Assembly: GCA_000231825.2 (NCBI GenBank)
Contig: JH720323.1
Span: forward strand, 213,825 to 277,824
DNA length: 64,000 nt
Direction of reading: 5' to 3'
Source: Tetrahymena elliotti 4EA
Taxonomy: Eukaryota; Ciliophora; Oligohymenophorea; Hymenostomatida; Tetrahymenidae
Positions 36,251 through 51,200 of the stretch are shown here, in pieces (position 1 is the first letter of the stretch; each line of letters begins with the position of its first letter). The translations under genes and the position numbers were made by a program. Under the pieces are notes generated by a model. That model did not search any database, was not told the origin of the DNA, and worked only from the letters and a program-made list of their open reading frames with translations.

Positions 36251-39200
36251 ATGGGTGAAGACATAAATAGAATCAGATAAAAATGTCTTAATAGCCTAAT
36301 TTGGTATGAAATTTAGAGTTTTTTGAAATCTTAATCCTTATATAATTTCATAAAAATAGGTTAAATTAAAGGAAAAATAGTTGAAGGAGCTGATTAGAAA
36401 TCAGTCGTATTTTCGCTAAATGATAGCTTTTTAATATAAAATAACTTAAAATATAAAGTAATTATTTGAGCTTGTTCTTCAATATAAATTGAACATTAAT
36501 TTAACATAAAATATAGAACGAGTATGATGATTTAACATTCCCATAAGTGAACATTTAGTTTAGCCAAATAGCTAAGTTTGTAGAAATGGATAAAACAATT
36601 GTTTAGTATATAATCAACTCTGTCTTTACAGAAATAATGAGTGTAAAAAGGAAATTAAAAATAAATAATGAAATAAAATATCTAATTTTATAATCAAATA
36701 GACTTTGGTTAATTAGAAGAAGATTAATCTAAACTTAGGAGTGTTTGGTACATTCAAAGTAGATCAAGCTAAAAATGTAGTATTTATGCCTTAATCTTAG
36801 GTGCAAGAAACTATTGTCACCAAAAGATAAGCAATTAGAAGTTTATAGTAAATTACTTCAGCAAAGCCTTAACGTTTACCTAAGCTATTTAAAGATGATG
36901 ATAGAAGTGAGCTTCTCAATTAATCAATAAGAGAATAAGTAAATATTTAGTTTTTGTATTTCCAACAAAACTAATCAATTTTTTGTAAAATTTCTAGACT
37001 GATTTAAATGAATCTTTCTTGAACAAGACAATGCTCACATACAAGAAGGCTTAAAGCTAAGATTTTAGTTAGATGAACCTTTCTTTTAATTAGACATCTT
37101 TAAATAATATAAATAACAACACTTCTTTTAATGTAACTTTCATAAAAATATTTGAAAATATCTCAAAAATTAATTTCAAAAAAGGCTTTGAATCAAACTG
37201 GATACTCACCTTCAAATCCAAAAATCCATAGACCAACTCCTTTATAAAATAGAAGAAATTTTCGTTTTATGCAAAAAAGTATTCTTCCAGAGGATATTAA
37301 CAGTGGAATGTCAATTCATCAATAAAAAATATAAAGTTAAATGAAACATATCTTAAGAGAACTTACCCCTAAAAAAGAATTAAGTAATTAAAATTTTTCC
37401 CTTTTTTAATTTTCATTACTTTTTTTCTAAAATAAAAATAGGAACTGTTGACGAAGCAGAATCTCCTACAAGAAGATACATCAAGCCAGACATTTCTTTT
37501 ATTAATTAAGATTTGCTTGGTGCAGGAACTGATCCTTTGGCAAGAGAGAGTGATTTTTCAGCATTAGCTTAGAACGCTTCTTCATTGATTAATGCCCATT
37601 TTGTAAAGCCTTAAGTTGCAAGAATCAGATTTCCACCAGTTTTGGATAGATCATCTAGAACTATTGCAGCTCCTGTTTCAGCTACCATGCTTAATTTGAG
37701 TCCATGCTAAAGAATAGGAACAAATTATACTTATACAGCCAGATTTTTGTATCTAGACTAAGATGATAAATGTGTTAAAACACTCAGAAATATCAATAAT
37801 AGCATTTAGTTTTAAGCAAACAAAGAATATTTATAACCCACGGCTTCCTTAGAAGAAGAATTACTTCATTATGTAGATAGAGTGCAACACCCAGAATTAG
37901 AAGCTAAGATACGCTCTAAGAAAACTTGTTATGAAAGATATTAGTTATATATTTAAGAACAGATCTCAAAAGATCAAGTAGCACCTATGAGGTAATTAAT
38001 TACATTAAAAATAAAACAAAATCATTAAAAATTTCTAAAACAATAAATAGATAGTACTGGGTTGATGCAATATTTGAGCTTATCCCTGGTTAATTTGATC
38101 TATTAGATAAAGAATATATTGGAAAGTTAATTGATAAAATGTTAATCGAAATAAGCTAAGATTATTATAATGCTATCAGAAAGTCTATTTTGGATTATGT
38201 TTTAATTAATGAAGAAGAAAGATTTAGAGTTGGAATCATGCAAACTTTCTTCCCTATTGTGATATATGGTGATGGTTATTATCAAGGTAATATCTATAAT
38301 CAATAATATTCAAAATTTTTATTAAAGCTTATATTTAAAATTCAGGAATAGAACCTGATGATGATTGGAAGAATAATTTAATGTCAGCTAAAGATGAATT
38401 GCTTGATAAGATGGTAATTTATAATAGAGCTACTCTCCAAATAAGTTTTGAATGGAACACAGAATTCAAACCTAAAATGAAACTGCTCCATATTAGAGAA
38501 AAAAATGAGGGTATTTTATTCAATTTATTTTATAAAAATATTCAAATATTTCACTAATAGAATTAGAAACAATTAATAATTTCAGGAGCTAAATGAAGCA
38601 TTTGAGAGATTAAGCATATCAAACAATAAAAAAAGATTGGAATGAGTCTTTGGTTAGTATTTATAGAAGCATTTTACTAGAAATTGAAGATAATGATGAG
38701 GAATCTGAGAAATTTTTTGATTCTACTGCTATATTATTGAGCAATTTAATCAGATAACATATTACTGAATAAGTTGAAAATTATTGCAATTTTTTTAAAA
38801 GATTTGATGTTTATCCTCGTTCTCCAAGAGAAATTTTGGCAGATGATAAAAGAGATTTCATTCATTCCACTCATTATGATGTATTTTTAAAAATTATTCT
38901 TGTTGCTGATGATAATCAAAATGAAATCAGATTTGAAAACGAAATGACTTAAATTGAAAAAGATCTTATTGATATTCTAGAGGATATGATTAGACTTTCA
39001 CATAATATAGCAAGACCAGAACATTCTCTTGTTAGAAGTGAAAAACACTATCTATTTAAAATATAAATTGATGATGGTTCCGATGAAAATGGCAATGATT
39101 ATCACAAAGGAAACAAGAGAGGAAATTCTAATAACACCACTGACGAACTCTATTTTAATTCAAGGAGAATAATAGAAAGAATCATCTCCAAAAATTTAGA

Positions 39201-42200
39201 TAAAGTTGAAGAAGTTTTACCTATTTATAATGAGTTTAGCTTTTTGTTAGATCCTGTTGATAAATTTGTAAATTTATTGAAATAAAATTTAAAAAAAATA
39301 ATTTTGATTTTAATTTTAAAAGATAAATGAATTCTTAGATATGAATCCAACTAGAGAAGACTATGTTAAAAAATTTAAGGAGTTTTAATAAATTTAACTT
39401 AATATTGAATAAAATCTTCCTCCATTTATCAGAATGAATATGATACTTGTTGATGGTTGCTAAGTTAAAAGAGAATATGTTAAAATTTGCTCATAAATTA
39501 TGTAAAACTTTGTCTTTGATCTTTATTCACTTCTTAAACAAATTTTAAAATTAGGGAAAAACTAGCTGACAGTATTGGAGAGACTATAAAACAAAAAAGT
39601 TTGTAGCTTGATGCTGATATTACTAAATTACTTCAAAATATTTCAAAGAATGTAGACAGCACATAAACTTTGGTTCATTTAGAATAAGAAATTGAAAGAA
39701 TTAGAATGAAAGAAGAAAGGAGAATTACTCTAGAATATAAAGATTTATGTGAATGGATGTCATTTTAAATTGGAAAACCACGTAGAATCGACTCATCTGA
39801 GTTTTTAAAACTTTATGGAACCTCTCAAAACGTGTATTAAATGATGGATCAAGTAAATAAAATTAATAGTATTATGAATTGTATAAATACTAATTGGCAT
39901 AACTTAATAAGGTTGATAAAGAAGAAGAAAGAATCAAAGAGCAAAGAGAAGAAATAGAAGAAAACTTAAGAGTATAGAAATATAATTTCTAAAAGAAGAT
40001 CGAAGAATTTTAAGTTAAAATTTCAAAACTCAGAGAGTATAGCTCACCAATTATGTCTGAAGATGTAAATAGGTTGATTGCTGAATATAATACAACACTA
40101 AATTAAATGATTGAGGAAAAGGCTTAGATTAACCAAGATGAAGAGCTTTTAGGTAAATATACAATTATATTTATTTTTAATAATTAATTAATTATTAATT
40201 CAAATAGGATAATCTTAAACTGAGTTTCCTCATTTAGAAGAAGCTTTACAAAACTTGAAACCTTATGATGATCTTTGGTCTTTAGTTGCTAATTTAAGCA
40301 CTAATCTTAATTCATGGTCTAAGGAAGGATCTATTTTCAGATTAGATCCTGAAACCATAGAAAGAGAGACCAAGATTATGTTCTAAACTTCTATGAAATT
40401 AAATTTCTTGTTCAATCCACATCTTGCAGTAAAAATTTCCTATTAAATACTCTTTTGTTAAAAATTTTTTCTTTTATTTTAAAAAGACTGGCTCTGCCCC
40501 TCCTAAGAACTAAACAGGGCCTGGAAAGCTTGTAGGCTAGCTAGTTGAATAAATTAAAGAATTTTAAACATAAGTACCAATTGTAAGAGCCTTATGCAAT
40601 CCTGGTTTTAAGTAAAGGCATTGGGAAGAAATTACAAATGTAGTTGGTTTTGTAATCTCAGTTGAAAAAGAATACACTTTAAAAAGATTAGTAGATTTAG
40701 AAATTATTGATCATCTCCCTAAACTTGAAGAAATTTCTGAGGCAGCAAGCAAAGAATTTGGTATTGAAAAAATACTTATTAAGATGAGAGAAGATTGGGA
40801 CTAAGTCTAAGCAGAATTGAAAAGCTGGAAAGATACTGGAACTTATATTGTTTCAGGTAAAAATCAAAATAATTCCAATTTAAAAATATTTAAAATAAGA
40901 ATATTTTTGAAATTAAAGTATTTAATTTTATTAAAAAGGTGGTTCAATAGATGAAATGTAATAAATTCTTGATGACTAAATTGTTAAAACATAAACTATG
41001 AAGAGTTCTCCTTTTGCAAAAATATTTGAAAAGAAAATTAATGATTGGGAGAATTGGTTAACATTTACATTTGATTTTTCAGAGTATTGGGTAAAAGTAC
41101 AATCTGTTTGGATTTATTTAGAGCCTATCTTCTCATCTCCCGATATTTTAAAAAGACTTCCATATGAAGGTAACTAACTAACTTGCTTATTTATATTATA
41201 AGTAATAATCAATATTTTTTTAAATGAAAGGTTCTATCTTTAGAGAAGTAGATTAAAACTGGAGAGTCATTATGAAAGATATCCATGATAAATAAAAAGT
41301 TTTAGAATTTACAAGAAACAGACATTTACTTGAAATTTTAAAGGACTGCAATAGTAAGTTAGAAATTGTTTAAAAGGGCTTAAATGCTTATTTAGAAGGT
41401 AAGAGAGCTTCATTCCCTCGTTTCTACTTCTTATCAAATGACGAATTGCTTGAAATTCTCTCTGAAACTAAAGATCCTTTACGTGTCCAACCTCATCTTA
41501 AAAAGTGTTTTGAAGGTATTCAAAAGCTAAACTTTGACTCTAACAAAAAAGTACATGGTATGTACTCTTCTGAAGATGAATATGTTGAATTCTTAACTTA
41601 AGTTGACACTGCTAGTGCCTAAGGTAACGTAGATGAATGGCTTTTATAAGTTGAAGGAAGTATGATAGAAGCAGTCAAGTACTCTATTGAAAAATCTTTT
41701 GAAGATTATTAGAAAATTAAAAGATCATAATGGGTTTAGGATAGATGTGGTTAGAGTGTCTTAAATATGAGTATGACATACTGGACTTATGAGACCGAAA
41801 AAGCTATTGGATTAGGACCTAAGGGTATCTAAAAACATCTTGAATATTTGACTTAATCAGTAAATCAACTTATTTAATTGTAGCTAATTTTAGTAAAATA
41901 TATTTATTTAACAGATTGAGGACATTGTTTCTTTAGTCAGATAGAATATTTCAAAACTTAACAGATGCACTATTGAAGCATTGATTGTATTGGATGTACA
42001 TAATTAAGATGTTGTAAGTGCTTTAGTTAAAGAAGGAATTTCTAAAAAAGAAGATTTTGCTTGGTAATCTTAATTAAGATATTATTGGGAAGATGTAAAT
42101 ACAGTTGTTAAAATTATCAATGCAGTTGTTGAATATAATTATGAATACTTGGGTAACTCCCCAAGATTAGTTATTACTCCTCTTACTGATAGATGCTATA

Positions 42201-45200
42201 GAACATTATGTGGCGCTATTCATCTTAATTATGGAGGTGCTCCAGAAGGTCCTGCAGGTAATTTATAACTATTGTTGAATAATAAGTTAATATTTATTTT
42301 AAATATAGGAACTGGTAAAACAGAAACTGTAAAAGATTTAGCAAAGGCTCTTGCTCGTTAATGTGTAGTTTTTAACTGTTCTGATGGTTTGGATTACAAG
42401 GCTATGGGTAAATTCTTCAAAGGTTTAGCTAGTAGTGGTGCTTGGAGTTGCTTTGATGAATTTAATCGTATTGATCTTGAAGTGCTTTCAGTCGTTGCAT
42501 AATAAATATTGACTATTCAGCTTGCAAGAGGTAAAGGAGTTGATAAATTTGTTTTCGAAGACACCTTAATTCCTCTTAAACCAACTTGCAATGTTTTTAT
42601 TACTATGAATCCTGGTTATGCCGGTCGTTCAGAACTTCCTGATAACTTGAAGGCTCTTTTCAGAGCAGTAGCGATGATGGTTCCTGATTATGCTCTTATT
42701 GCAGAAATTGTTCTTTATTCATTCGGTTTTTCTGATGCTAGAAATTTAGCAAGAAAGATTGTCACTACTTATAAATTATGCTCAGAATAATTGTCATCTT
42801 AAGATCACTATGATTATGGTATGAGAGCAGTCAAGTCAGTCTTAACTGCAGCAGGTAACTTAAAAAGAAAATATGTAAATGAAAATGAAAGCGTTCTTAT
42901 GCTTAGAGCTATCAGTGATGTTAATTTAGCTAAGTTCTTAGCTTTTGATCTACCACTTTTCAAAGGTATTACAAAAGATCTCTTCCCTGGTATTGAGCTT
43001 CCTGAAATTGATTATACAAATATGTTTGAGTGTATAGATGAATCTCTTAGAGAAGAAAATTTATAAAAAGTACCATATTTTGTTGAAAAAATCATTCAGT
43101 TGTATGAAATGATTCTTGTTAGACATGGTTTGATGGTTGTTGGGCTTCCATTTTCAGGTATTTTTATTACAAATACAAAAAATTTTTTTATACTTTAATT
43201 TATCAATTCTAGGTAAGACATCAGCCTTAAGAATATTGTAAAAGGCATTGACAAAATTAAATGAAAGAAGGTAAATGGATGAAAATAAAGTTTAAATTAC
43301 AGTTATAAATCCTAAATCTATACCTATGAAATTTTTGTATGGTTTTAATGATGAAATTTCTCATGAGTGGACTGATGGTATTCTTGCTGTTAAGTATAGA
43401 GCATTTGCTAAAGCTGAAGATGATGATCGTAAATGGCTTGTGTTTGATGGGCCAGTTGATGCAGTTTGGATTGAAAATATGAATACTGTACTTGATGATA
43501 ATAAAAAGCTTTGCTTAAATAGTGGTGAAATTATTGCAATGTCTAAATCTATGAACCTCATTTTTGAACCTATGGATCTATAGGCTGCATCTCCTGCTAC
43601 AGTAAATTTATTTTTATACAAGATATATTTTAAATTTAAATTAAATAAATTTTGAATTAAAAATAAGGTATCTCGTTGTGGTATGATATATATGGAGCCA
43701 TCAAGTATGGGGTGGTAGCCCCTTTATTAGAGTTGGAAGAAGCACTTACCTAAAACATTTAAATAAGAAGACATTGATGAACTTGATTTATTGTTTGGAT
43801 TTATGGTAGATGCAGGCATAAACTGGATTAGACACAAAGGTGTTGAAGTTTCATAAACCTTAGATTAGAATCTACTTCTTACTTTAATGAGGCTATTAAG
43901 GAATTTGCTAAAAGATTTTGAAGATGAAAAAATCTATTCCGGTTTTTCAGACACAAAAATTAAAATGTAAACAATTGACAATAAATTTATGTTTGCTTTC
44001 GTTTGGGGTATTGGTGGTTCTTTGACTACTGAATATAGAAAGCAATTTGATGTCTTTGTTAAGAGACTTGCTAATGGAGATATTCCTCTAGATAATGATA
44101 AAATACCAAGAAAAAAAATGTCACTTCCTGAACGTGCAAATCTTTATGAATATTGCTTAGTTAACAAGGTGATTAATAATTTTACAAATTTAAGTTTAAA
44201 TTAAAAAATTTATTTTTTTTAAATATTTAGGAATCAGTTGGAGGTGGTGGTAAAAAGTAAGTAGTTAGTGAGTGGGTTTTATGGGTGGATGAAATAAAGA
44301 AAGAAGAAATATCTAATAAAATCTAACCTTAAGAAATATTGATTTAGACAACTGATACAGCAAGATATTCTTATATGATCAATGTATCCATTCAAGATGA
44401 CTTTCCTGTTCTTCTTTGTGGTCCTACTGGTACTGGAAAGTCTACTTACATTAAAAATATTCTTAATAATCATTTAGATGCTGTGAAATATATTACAATT
44501 GAAATTGGTTTTAGTGCTTAGACATCATGCACATAAACATAGGAAATTATTGACTCCAAGTTAGATAGAATATCAAAAGGTGTTTTTGGACCCAGAAATA
44601 AAAAAATGGTAGTTTTTGTTGATGATTTAAATATGCCTGCTAAAGAATAGTGGGGTGCATAACCTCCAATTGAAATTCTCAGATAAAAATTAGATTAAGG
44701 AGGTTGGTATGACAACAAAGACAAAGATAAATAATTCAAATAAATTATTGATACTTAGTTTATTAGTGCAATGGGTCCACCTGGAGGAGGTAGAACATTT
44801 ATTACTCCTCGTATATTAAGACATTTCAGCTTAATTAGTTTGGCTAATTTTGATGATGAAAACTTGCACAGAATTTTTGGTACTATTTTAGAATGGTATC
44901 TTAAAAAGGGATAATTCTCAGTTGAAGTTTAGAAATTTTCTTCAAAAATTATTTCAGGTAAATTTATTGAATGATAATCAAAAATTTAAAATTAAATAAT
45001 TTGTTATCTCTATAGGTACTCTTGATATTTACAAGTAGGCTATATCAGAATTACTTCCAACTCCAGCTAAATCTCATTATTTATTTAACTTGAGAGATTT
45101 CGCTAAGGTTATTTTTGGTATTTGTATGAGTGATAAAGATAAAGTTCAAAGTCCTGATTAAATTACAAGATTGTTTGTCCATGAAATATGGAGAGTCTTT

Positions 45201-48200
45201 GGTGATCGTTTGATCAATGATGGTAATAGTTCCTTTTAACTTATTTATTCTACTGAAAAAAATTAGGTTGTTTATTCATTTATTTAAATTTGCTTTTTTA
45301 TAATTTAGATGATAGATTATATCTACTTGAAGAAATAAGAAAAGTTATAGCTAGATTTAGCATGAATTTTGATAATATCTTTGCTCATTTAGATAAGCCT
45401 GATTTAAAAAATAAAGGTTAGAAAGATGGTAAAGTAAATACTGTAGAAGAAATGAGAGGACTTATTTGGACTGATGTTATGAATCCTATGGGAGCTCAAA
45501 AAAGATATTATGAGGAAGTACTAGATTATGATAGACTATAAAATGCAGTTGAGTAAGGTTTAACAAACTACAATATGATGACTGACAAGCCTATGGATTT
45601 AGTCTTGTTTAATTTTGCTATTGAGCATCTTTTAATTATTTCTCGTATCTTAAAAAGTCCAGGTGGTAATGCTTTATTAGTAGGTGTTGGTGGTTCTGGT
45701 AGATAAAGTTTAACAAGGCTTGCTGCATCAATCAGCGATTACAATGTTTGTTAAATTGAAATATCTAAATAGTATGGAAAAGTAGAATTTCATGAAGATC
45801 TTAAAGTTATTATGAGAAGTGCAGGTTCATTAGGAAAGCCTACAGTATTCTTGTTTACAGATTCACAAATTAAACAAGTAAATTATTTTTTATCTTATGA
45901 AGTAATGAGTAAAAAATTATTTTTTAAATTAGGAATCATTTGTTGAAGATATTAATAGTTTACTTAACACCTTTGAAGTACCAAACTTATTTGCTCCAGA
46001 TGAAAAGGCAGATGCCCTTGAAAAAATGAGAGTTGCTACAAAGTAAGAAGGTAAACAAAAAGAAGGAACTCCTACACAAATGTATTCTTACTTCATAGAA
46101 AGAGTGAAGAAGAATCTCCATATTGTTCTTTGCTTCTCACCTATAGGTGATGCTTTTAGAACTCGTGTTAGAATGTTCCCTTCTCTAGTAAACTGTTGCA
46201 CAATAGATTGGTTTTAAGAGTGGCCATAAGATGCCCTTTAGAGTGTTGCAAATAAATTTACTTAAAATATTCCCATGGATAAAAATATTAAAAAGAATTG
46301 TATTGAATTACTCTAATATTTCCATTAATCAACAATCAACTGGTCTAAGACATTCTTTAGCAAGCTTAGAAGGTATTTATAAAAAAGAGTTATTTTTAAA
46401 TTAATTTTGTTTTTAAAATAAAATTAGAAAATACTATGTAACCCCTACATCATATATTGAAATGATTTAAAGCTTTAATAGTCTTCTTGAAGAAAAAAGA
46501 AAAAAGCTCTAAGCTGACTAATTCAAATATGAAAATGGTTATGAATAAATTATCTAAACTGAAAAAAATATTGGTAAAATGTAAGAAGATTTAGAGGCTT
46601 TACAACCATAACTAAAATAAGCTGCTATAGATACAGAAAAGAAAGAATTAGAAGTAACTGAATAAGCTAAAGAAGCTGATAAGTTAAAGAAAGTTATATC
46701 TGAAGAAGAGGCAGTAGTTTAAGTTGCTGTCAATGAAGCTAATGAAATTAAAGCAGAATGTGAGAAAGATCTAAAAGAAGTAAAAAATATTAAAGTTAAA
46801 TATATTTTTTAAATAAATACATTTATAAATAAAGGCTCTTCCTGCTCTGCAAGCTGCAGAAGAAGCTCTTAGAGTTTTAGATAGAAAAGATATTGATTTA
46901 TTAAAGACTATGAAGAATCCTCCAGTTCCTGTTAAAACAGTTATGCAAGCTTTATGTCTTATTTTGTATCCAAATCCATCAGAAAAAAAGAAAAACAATG
47001 AAACATTAAGAATAGAAATTGATTGGTGGGCAGCTTCATTAAAACTGTTAAATAACACAGGTTTACTCTAGTAATTAGTGTAGTTTGATAGAGATAACGT
47101 TGATGAAGGTATTATTATGAATCTAGGAAAATTCTTAAAAGATCCAGCAAATGAAAGAAATCTTGATACTAATGTTGTTTAAAATGCTTCCACTGCTTGT
47201 AAATGTATTATTATGTGGATTAATGGTATTTATAGCTATTATTTCGTCTACAAGAAAGGTATTTTAAATCATTTTTTGAAAAATTAATTAACAAAAATTT
47301 AAAAATAAAAATAGTCAAACCTAAAAAAATTGCTTTAAGATAAGCAGAAGAGAAGGTTGGCGGCTTAAATGCTACTCTTTCTAAAAAGCAAAAAGAATTG
47401 AAAGACGCTAATGATAAGGTCTAAAGATTAAATGATGAATTAACCTTTACTTAAAATAATAAAATAAGACTTTAACAAAGATATTAAGAATGTTAGTAGC
47501 AATTAGAACGTGCTACTTAACTTATTGAATCATTGGGTGGAGAAAAAGGAAGATGGAAAGAATTAGGTAATTAATTATTTTTAATTAATGGTTATTCAAG
47601 TAAATAATTTTTTTAATAAAGCTGAATAATTAAAATCTGAATATGATAAGCTAACTGGCGATGTTCTTATTTCATCAGGTGTCATTGCTTACTTGGGAGC
47701 ATTTACTTCTGCATTTAGATAAGAAATTATTGTAGAATGGACAAAGCTTTCAAAAGATAGAAATATTCCTTCAAGCGAAAATTTCAGCTTGAGTCATGTA
47801 TTGGGTGATCCTGTTAAAATAAGATCATGGAATTTAGATGGTTTACCTAGTGATAATTTCTCTATTGACAATGGTATAGTTATTTTTAAGGCAAGAAGAT
47901 GGCCTTTGTGTATTGATCCTTAAAATCAAGCAAATAAGTGGATCAAGAAGATGGAGTCTCAAAAAGGACTTTATATTATTAAACTAAGTGATAGTGATTA
48001 CTTGAGAACCTTAGAAAATGCTATTTAATTTGGAAAGCCAGTTTTACTTGAAAATGTAGGTGAGGATCTTGATCCATCTCTATCTCCTATTCTATTAAAA
48101 TAAACTTTTGTTAAAGGTAACACTGTTTTCTTAAAGCTTGGTGATTAAACTCTTGAATATTCCAAGGATTTCCGTTTTTATATTACAACTAAATTGAGAA

Positions 48201-51200
48201 ATCCTCACTATCTTCCTGAAATTTCAACTAAAGTTACTTTGATTAACTTTATGATTACGTATGAAGGTCTTAATGACTAGTTATTAGGTATCTTGGTCAA
48301 GAAAGAACGTCCTGATTTAGAAGAAGAGAAAGAAAGACTTATAATAGAAGGTGCTTAAAACAAAGCTCAATTATTTGAAATAGAAGAAAAAATCTTATAA
48401 GTACTTTCAAGTGATAAAAATATTCTTACTGATGAAGAAGCTATTAAAGTATTGACAGCTTCAAAAGAAAAGTCTAATGAAATTAATGAAAAATAAGCGA
48501 ATGCAGAAATTACAGAAAAAAGTATTGATGCTGCTCGTTAGGAGTATCAAGAAGTTTCATAAGAAGGTAAATACTAACTTAATCATTTTAGAATAATTTA
48601 ATTCATTATTTTATACTTAAAATAGCCTCACATTTATTCTTTGCCATCTCAGATCTAGTTAGTATAGATCCTATGTATTAATATTCATTGGTTTATTACA
48701 TTGACTTGTTCGCTTAGTCAATTATGAAATCTGAAAAATCAGCAAATGTAGCAGTTAGACTTGATAATTTGAAAACTTATTTCTTATATTCACTCTATTC
48801 AAACATTTGCCGTTCTCTATTCGAAAAGGATAAGCTTCTTCTTTCTTTTGTATTATGTGGACGTTTATTAGAATTCAAAGGTTAAATATTAAATGAACAT
48901 TTTAGATTTTTGTTGACAGGAGGTTTAGCTGTTAGTGAAAAACTTCCAGATTTACCTATTGATTGTTAATGGTTATCTAACAAAAGTTGGGGTGAAATCA
49001 ACAGGTAAATTAATGTCTAATTTTAATCTTATTTAATTAAATTTTTACAAATTGGATACAATTAACAGATTAAGTGCTTTACCTAACTTTGAAGAGTTTT
49101 ACATGACCTTTTATGACTACAGCAAATAATGGAAAGAAATATATGATTCTCCAGAACCACATAAAAAATCATTACCAAAAGATATAGCTAGTAAATTTGA
49201 CTCTTTCCATAAACTCCTCATCTTGAGAACAATTAGACCAGATAAAATGATTCCAGCCATTATGGATTTCATAACAGAAAGGTTAGGTAAAAAGTTCATT
49301 GAGCCTCCTCCATTTGATTTAGCTGCCACTTATTTAGATTCAACTTGTTTGACTCCTCTTATTTTTATCTTATCTCCTGGTTCTGATCCTTTTGCATCTT
49401 TAAATAGTTTTTCTGAACAGAAAAAGAAAAACATTACAGCTATTTCCTTAGGCTAAGGACAAGGACCTGCAGCATAAAAAATGATCTAAGAAGGTTAAAA
49501 AACAGGAAACTGGGTTGTCTTGCAAAATTGTCATTTGGCTGTCAGTTGGATGCCTACTCTAGAAAAGATTATTGAAGAATTCAACACAAGTAATACAGAT
49601 CCTGATTTTAGATTATGGTTGACTTCATATCCTTCAGAAAAATTCCCTACTGCTATTCTTTAAGGAGGTGTAAAGATGACTACAGAAGCTCCTAAAGGTT
49701 TGAAATCAAATCTACTGGGTAGTTATTTAACAGATCCAATTTCAAGAGAAGATTTCTTCAACAGCTGTTAAAATGCAAGAGCTTTTAAGAATTTATTGTT
49801 CGGACTTTGTTTCTTCCATGCAGTAATTCAAGAAAGAAGAAAATATGGTCCTCTTGGTTGGAATATTCCTTATGAATTCAATGAGTCTGATTTACGTATT
49901 AGTGTAAGATAGCTATAAATGTTCTTGTTAGAGTGTCCAAGTAAATTAACAACTTAAATTATTTTCTTGACATTTAATGTATTATTTTATGGATATAGAT
50001 AATAGTTCTATCCCATTTGCAGCACTTAAGTATTTAACTTCTGAATGCAATTATGGTGGTAGAGTTACTGATGATAAAGACAGAAGACTGATTACAACCT
50101 TACTTGGTGATTATTACAATTTGAAAGTGATCGAAGATCCTTTATACAAAGTAAGCATAGTTTTGATTAATTTTTAAACTTAATTAATTTTTAAATAATT
50201 AGTTTGCACCTGATCCTAACTATAGAGTTCCAGACAATGATTCTTATGAAGGAGCCTTGCAATTTATAAAGGACCTTCCAATTTATACAAATCCAGAAGT
50301 TTTTGGTTTCCATTCAAATGCTGATATAACTAAGGATATAAATGAAACAACTCTATTTTTAGATTCTCTTTTGCTTTGTTCAAGTGAAGGAGGATCATCA
50401 GAAGGTAGTTCTCATGATGATACTCTGAAAAAGTTGATCGAATCAATTATGGGGGATTTCCCAAAAGAATATGATGTAGAATAAGCTATGATCAAATATC
50501 CTGTAAACTATAATGAATCTATGAATACAGTATTAACTTAAGAACTAAATCGTTTTAATAAGCTTATTTCTATCATACGTTCTTCACTTAAAGATATTAA
50601 TTTAGCTCTACAAGGTAAATCCATTCTATTATAGATAAATAATTTAACCTTATTTTATCTTCTTTTTCTTAGGTAAAATTCTATTAAGTCAGAGCTTAGA
50701 AAGAGCATGCAAATAAATTATTGATGGTAAGGTACCTTAATTATGGATGGAAAAATCCTATCCATCACTCAAGCCATTAGGTGCCTATGTCAACGATTTA
50801 AGAGCTAGATTAAAATTCTTCTAAGATTGGATAGATACAGGAGCTCCAGCTAACTTTTGGATTTCTGGATTTTACTTCACTTAGTCTTTCTTGACTGGTG
50901 TGCTTCAAAACTTTGCAAGAAAGTATGTAATTCCTATAGATGAAATCGAATTTGACTTTTAAGTAATAATTTTCATTATTCATAATTTTAAATATCTTAA
51001 ACATTTTTAAATGAAAACAGGTAATGCAAAGATAAGAAGAAGTAAAGCCAGAAGATGGTGCTTATGTATTTGGTCTTTTCATAGAAGGTTCAAAATGGAA
51101 TCCTATTTAAATGGAATTAGATGAATCAGATCCAAAAGTAAATCAAAATATTTTATATCTAAATTGTTAAACTATTTGTTATAAAAAAGGTTCTATTTGT

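Noticed and set aside
37687..37689. ATG giving a dynein tail of about human length, taken as the dynein start.
   Set aside because: The sequence upstream in the same exon is also coding-like and splices in phase from the HU exons. It is kept only as an alternative.
38510..38600. Apparent one-base frameshift at the dynein exon 8/9 junction when the TTTCAG acceptor at 38585 is used.
   Set aside because: The acceptor ending at 38560 (CACTAATAG) restores phase and gives a longer, family-like tail segment.
48880..48930. A GTTAAA...TTGACAG stretch considered as an intron in the dynein motor.
   Set aside because: It stays open and encodes [12 protein letters not shown], a conserved segment of dynein heavy chains, so it is exon.
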